This document shows, one piece after another, positions 59,836 to 64,000 of a stretch of DNA of 64,000 bases; position 1 is the first letter of the stretch, and the number at the start of each line of letters is the position of its first letter. Both the position numbers and the translations under genes were made by a program. The DNA comes from Liriodendron chinense. Its lineage: Eukaryota > Streptophyta > Magnoliopsida > Magnoliales > Magnoliaceae. The notes under the pieces were generated by a model. That model saw nothing but the letters and a program-made list of their open reading frames with translations. It ran no database searches and had not been told where the DNA came from. Location: NCBI GenBank assembly GCA_003013855.2, contig ML058493.1, positions 2,294,001 through 2,358,000 on the forward strand, in the 5' to 3' direction.

Positions 59836-60360
59836 TAGGGCTGTGAATGGTCGGGTTCGAGGCGGGTTTAGCCAAAACCAGACCCGCCCATTTACCAAAT
59901 GGGTCTGGGTCTAAAATTTAGACCCAGACCCTTTTACTAAATGGGCGGGTCCGGGTCGGGTCTAAGTCAGCCCATCAGACCCATTTATAAATGGGTCCGA
60001 GTCTGGTAGAGGGAGATCCACCCAGACCCATTTATAAATGGGCCGGGTCTAATGGGTCCGGGTCTAGATCAAGTATGCAAGCATTTTACAAGGCTTAAAA
60101 CCAGGTCTAGACGGGTCTGGGCTGGACGGGTCCCTTGTAACATAGACCAAACCCGCCCACTTACTAAATGGGTTTGGGTCGGGTCGGGTCGGGTCGGGCC
60201 TAATATAAAGGAAACCAGACCCAGACCCGTTTAACAAATGGGTCTATTCTTGGACCCAGACCCGTACCATTTAACAAATGGGTCGGGTCGGGTCTGGGTC
60301 GGGTCTAAATGGGTTGGGTCTGGGTACCCCATTGGGTCCGCTGACCCATTTACAGCCCTA
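59836..60360. mobile_element. hAT MITE made of GGGTCGGG/GACCC words
   Basis: TAGGGCTGTGAATGG and CCATTTACAGCCCTA are the inverted ends. CAGAGGAT lies on both sides (59828-59835 and 60361-60368). The 525-bp body is composed of repeated 'gggtcgggtc', 'agacccagaccc' and 'aaatgggtc', so it can fold on itself in many ways. Confidence 0.9.
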
Positions 60361-60368
60361 CAGAGGAT

Positions 60369-60914
60369 GCGCTAGCTATCATGATGCGCCAAGTACCTTA
60401 GTGCAAGCGAAGGTAAGAAGTTTAAACAGATGTGCAAGAGAAAATGAAGCTGACGCGTAGCAGGTCAGTTGATGTGCAAGAAGCAGAGTGATGCATTGCC
60501 GATAGAAGAGATGTGTTGGAGAAAATGGATCCATTGGTACCAAAGAAAATTCAGGACTGTACGGAAAATGATTGAAGTTACACTTTTATAGGGACCTGGA
60601 TTGACACGCTAAATCGAAATACAAACCATCCGACGCCACGCGTTGGGGGCATCTGATGGGGTTCAAAATAAGCTGGAAGACGAAACGACTTAGGGGGAAT
60701 TTGGACCGTCGCACAGATAAATGAACATACGGATGAGAATCACGCACGAAAATCGAGGCAGGGTGGTCCTAGCGCATCAGGATGTGTGGGACCCACCATG
60801 GTCCACATGTGAGGTCCACATGCCCTTACGACAAAGTATCTTAGCACAAGGTGAGTGCACATGCCCCCAACCTAAGGAGTCCAACACATGGGACCATGTC
60901 ACCAGGTGGGGCCC
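60369..60914. other. Spacer between the two gypsy elements
   Basis: No gene seen. 'Gcgttgggggcatc' at 60641-60653 looks like a polypurine tract followed by 'tgatggggttc', perhaps the start of a lost or different 3' LTR. GTGGGCC-family sequence lies at 60780-60910. Confidence 0.45.
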
Positions 60915-61585
60915 TGTAGACACCCCACCTTCGGCTACACTGTTGGTAGAGATAGCTGGTTGAACGGAGGACCATACCCCCAAATCCCAAGTCCAAACTC
61001 AGTCAAACTCACCCTTGTAAGCCCCATTCCATAGCCCAGTTCAAGCCTGAACCCAGTCAACCCAGTCCTAAAAATCACCCTGAAAAACCCCCCATAAAAA
61101 AGGCCAGTCAAAAAATCCCAAAAAAAAGTCAAACTCACTGAGTCAACTCGCTGAGTTAACTCGCTGAGTCAACCCGTCGAGTCAACCCGTCGAGTCAAAA
61201 CACCGAGTCAACCCGTCGAGTCAACCCGTCGAGTCAAACCACCGAGTCGACCCGCTGAGTCAACTCACTGAGTCGACCAGCGAGTCCAACAGCAGCCCCG
61301 AGGGAACGGTCGTACTCGCTGGAAACCGAGGAGCGGCCGTACGGGCGGCCCATGGCAGGCCGCCCGGACAAAATTACGAGAGCTGCCACTCTCTGCTGCT
61401 ATAAATGCCCCCCTCCCCTTCTCATTTGAACAATCCATTCGAATCCATTCGAAGCCCTCGAGAACGAGGCAAGCCAGTGGCACAAACGGCGATTTCGCAC
61501 CCACGCACCTCTTCTTCTTCTTCTTCCGAAAGGAAAGGGAGAACGACGTCGTGTGGGAGCGCGGAAAAATCGGCGAGGGTCCACA
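60915..61585 (+). repeat. 5' LTR of right-edge Tat/Ogre element
   Basis: 671 bp. TATAAAT lies at 61400-61406. U3 contains a 13-bp minisatellite at 61139-61290. The R/U5 part is GC-rich with a (TTC)n stretch at 61510-61527. The boundary is set by TG/CA and the PBS; the second LTR lies outside the window. Confidence 0.75.
61139..61290 (+). repeat. 13-bp minisatellite with TGAGTCA boxes in LTR
   Basis: About eleven units of the form (c/t)(t/c)gagtcaacccg lie in a row, about 110-260 bp before the TATA box. Several contain TGAGTCA, the core recognised by GCN4-like bZIP factors. Regulatory use is inferred. Confidence 0.75.
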
Positions 61586-61878
61586 GAATGGCGACTCTGC
61601 TGGGGATTAGCTAGTCCCACTAGTCGTGATCCAACTTGAAAACAGAATCCTTCCCGTACTTGAAAGTCATTAATCCTCATACAATCTCATCTGCATAGCA
61701 TTCTACCCAAACCCAAACACAAAAAAAAAAATAGAAAATTCCAAAACAAAAAAAAATAGAAAATCCCAAAACCCAAAAAGAGTAGAGTACAGTCCTCACC
61801 ATTGCGCCTCCTCGGGCTCAACGTACGCGGAGACAACTTCCCTTCCGCAGCATAATCCGCACTCGGGCTCAGCAAGCC

Positions 61879-64000
61879 ATGTCCGACCACGAAGAAGAAA
61901 CTCATCACTTCCCTGCTCTCGAAATAACCGAAGCGCAATCTCCAGCACAACAGCCCGTTGACAATACGCCAATCATACAAGAATTGGCACAAGGAATGAG
62001 AGCAATGCAAGAAATGCTCTTGCAATTCATGCAAGCACAAACCACCGCAGCAGCCAACAATCAGGTTGGCCCAGTTTAGCAAGCTCAGCAGCCATGCCGG
62101 GTCCTCCCGGCCTCCAGTTCAAATCAAGCACAACCATCGGAGTCTGCCCAAGACTACCGACAGCAGCCATCTCAGCCCTTCGCTGTGGGGCATCCTTCTC
62201 AATATCTTCCTGCGACGACAAGGCCATCTCAGAGCACCTCCGTTGCAGGAACATCCAGTCAGCTTCCAGTCAATCTTGCAAACAACAATCTCAGTAGATC
62301 TCAGCACGTCCCCGCCGATGGGACACCTTTTCAATTTCAGAACATCCCCGTCGATGGGATTTCAATTCAATTTCCAACAACAGGGACAGCACTGGCGAAT
62401 GCCCACAATGGGGGTCAGTGTCAAGCCCACATCAATCAGCGGACAGTGGCGAATACCCAACAAGGGGGTCACTTCCCAGCATCTCAGCCTCCTGCAAACA
62501 GGAGCACTTTTCAATTCCAGCACATCCCCGCCGATGGGATTCCAGTTAATTTCCAGCAATCTTCAATTCAGCAAAATCCAGTTAATTTCCTGCAATCTTC
62601 AATTCAGCAAAATCCAGTTAATTTCCAGCAAGTTCCAGTTCAACCTTCAGTACAGTCTCCAGTTCAGTCACCATCATTTCAAGCTCAAGTTCATCAGAAT
62701 CCAGTTCAATCATCAAACCAATTTCAGCAACCCGCGGTTGCTTTTCAGCAAGCCCATAGGGTCGAAGACATCGACCACTATGCCGAAGAAGAACGTGCCT
62801 TATTCCAGGAGGCACCAGTCGCTCGAACAGATCACTCAGGACTGGACGAGTTGCGGGAGCAGTTCCAGATCTTGCAAAATCAGCTTCAGCGACAGCAAGG
62901 AATCGACTTACCTTCGACCAAGTTCAGAGACTTGTGTCCTTTCCCAGATGCTCGGGTACCTCAAAACTTTGAGGTTCCAAAGTTCAAAAGATACGACGGC
63001 AGCGGTTGTCCCACAGCACATCTCAAGGCCTTCTGTGGAGAGCTGAGTGCAATCTCAGGAAACGAAGGGGCCCTCATTCGATTGTTCCAAAAATCTCTGA
63101 AGGGCGATGCCCTAGATTGGTACACTTCATTGGACTGCCACCGCATCAGAACATGGGAACAGCTCTCCCAGGCTTTCGTCGACAGATTCGCATATAATCT
63201 CAACATGGCCCCCAGAAGAGCCGACCTTGCAGCACTCAGGCAAAGGAGTGATGAAACACTATCAGCTTATGTGGGACGTTGGCGAGCTATGGCAGCCAGA
63301 ATGCGGACACCCATCGACGATGAAGAACAAATCTCCATGATTGTTCATTCAACATACCCAGGCATATCCGGGTATCTCATCTCGCATCCATATGCGAATT
63401 TCTCACAATTGATCCGTGCTGGAGAGCAAGTTGAAGCAGGAATCCGGGCCGGGACGATCTCCCCATGGCCTCATCAAGCCACTCCAGTCAAGAGGAACAG
63501 AGTGGAAGGAAGACCTATCGGGCACGGGAATGGAAACCGCAATGGTTCTCCTCCCCGCCCAACAGAGGTAAACAACATCAACACCGCTGCTCAAGGAAAT
63601 CAACGTGCTCTCCCACAAGGACGTCAACAGTATCAGCATAATCAAGTTCAGCATCAGCCTCAGCGATATCAGCCACAACCGAATCCTCAGCCACAGCCAC
63701 CTCGACAACAGCAGCAGTTCAGGGGAAATGGCCAATACTCATACCAGAACAGGCAGAATTACAGGGAGTTCAGGAAGTTCACTCCACTCAGTCAACCACT
63801 TAGTCAAATCATGACTACGCTGGTACAAAAGCAGTTACTCACTCTGATGACACCTAGGCCTCCGCCTCATCCTCTGCCTCCAAATTACCGAGAAAATGAG
63901 TACTGTGCCTACCATCAAGGGCGTGGCCACGCCACTGACCGATGCTATACTTTGAAGAATGCCATACAAGACCTGATTGATGACCGCAAGATCGTCATCT
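61879..64000 (+). CDS. Gag polyprotein of right-edge element, partial
   Basis: It starts MSDHEEETHHFPALEITEAQ. One in-frame TAG (62077-62079) interrupts a Gln-rich stretch (the neighbouring codons are CAG/CAA), and the frame is then open to the window edge. The N-terminal third is Q/P/S-rich with repeated VNFQQSSIQQNP-like units (62540-62640). The gag core at about 62960-63480 contains FEVPKFKRYDG, IRLFQKSLKGDALDWYTSLD, WEQLSQAFVDRFAYNLN and LSAYVGRWRAMAARM. Then come a basic and Gln-rich linker and a zinc motif YCAYHQGRGHATDRC (63902-63946). Gag forms the particle that packages element RNA. The codon after the window would lead towards protease. Confidence 0.85.

Larger units (their letters stand above)
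37752..60000 (+). mobile_element. Decayed Tat-lineage Ty3/gypsy element carrying three insertions
   Basis: The 5' LTR probably starts TGTTATAGGTAAATTCC at 37752 and ends ...GGATGTTAGCA at 50198, split by the copia element. A PBS-like TTGACGCCATTTGTGGGAAC lies at 50201-50220. Gag is at 50280-50429, 52278-52471 and 54442-55255. RT C-terminus and RNase H are at 55515-56195, a second RNase H remnant at about 56290-56700 and integrase at about 57060-58060. The first part of reverse transcriptase is deleted. A matching 3' LTR was not found, so the right boundary is approximate. Confidence 0.7.
60915..64000 (+). mobile_element. Tat/Ogre-type Ty3/gypsy element, 5' part, cut by window edge
   Basis: The 5' LTR is 60915-61585 (TGTAGACACCCC...GGTCCACA). 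The PBS TGGCGACTCTGCTGGGGA is at 61589-61606, typical of this lineage. The leader runs to 61878 and gag from 61879 to beyond the edge. The gag core closely matches that of the minus-strand element at 26885-27292, so they belong to one family. Far fewer defects suggest a younger copy. Confidence 0.82.

Noticed and set aside
60641..60914. 3' LTR of the Tat-lineage element beginning 'tgatggggttc'
   Set aside because: It follows a purine tract but does not align with the 5' LTR sequence at 37752-38104 or 49746-50198.
61399..62082. Minus-strand open frames over the right-edge LTR and leader
   Set aside because: They are shadows of GC-rich LTR and gag leader sequence in the opposite sense.

Overview
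The window is nuclear DNA of a flowering plant. It has one host gene with introns and a TATA-type promoter, surrounded by nested LTR retrotransposons and non-autonomous DNA transposons. Short dispersed segments rich in GTGGGCC/GGCCCAC words, usually with 'gatggacgg' nearby, recur between genes, in introns and inside other transposons. I associate this family with magnoliid genomes such as Liriodendron, Magnolia and Cinnamomum, but that is memory and not proof.

Layout. 1-1.3 kb: flank and promoter. 1.35-5.03 kb: an ACD6-like ankyrin/PGG gene in three exons, with an apparent +1 frameshift near 4521 that splits the ankyrin part from the membrane part. 6.34-9.52 kb: a complete but short Ty3/gypsy element on the minus strand (LTRs, PBS, PPT, 5-bp TSD) holding only gag and protease. 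10.4-19.0 kb: decayed Athila-type gypsy sequence (gag, protease, an integrase stub, one 3' LTR) interrupted by an old solo copia LTR. 19.0-31.2 kb: a minus-strand Tat/Ogre-type gypsy element (LTR, gag, protease edge) split by a 6.2-kb TG...CA insertion with a perfect TSD. 31.2-37.7 kb: no gene; microsatellites, a Harbinger-like MITE, a ~50-bp tandem repeat and GTGGGCC segments.

37.75-60 kb: a decayed plus-strand Tat-lineage gypsy element that has taken three insertions. An 11.6-kb SIRE/Maximus-type Ty1/copia element with TSD CGGAT lies in its 5' LTR. A 1.84-kb hAT element with an 8-bp TSD lies in gag. A solo copia LTR also lies in gag. Removing the hAT element and one TSD copy restores the gag reading frame. 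In the same way, removing the 6.2-kb insertion restores the frame of the minus-strand element. Downstream lie RT/RNase H and integrase remnants, an antisense-ORF-like stretch, a two-type tandem array and a second hAT MITE with a perfect 8-bp TSD. 60.9 kb to the right edge: the 5' LTR, PBS and almost open gag of another Tat/Ogre element that continues outside the window.

Main points of interest. (1) The copia element carries a third ORF in the env position. It looks like the 'putative plant transposon protein' domain and is preceded by its own block of ACCGGTC dyads and a TATA box. (2) Dyad clusters of the ACCGGTC/TCGA type lie upstream of TATA boxes in LTRs of unrelated copia and gypsy families. 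(3) The insertion order can be read from TSDs and restored frames. (4) The ACD6-like gene is frameshifted. No bacterial operon, CRISPR array, rRNA or tRNA gene was seen.
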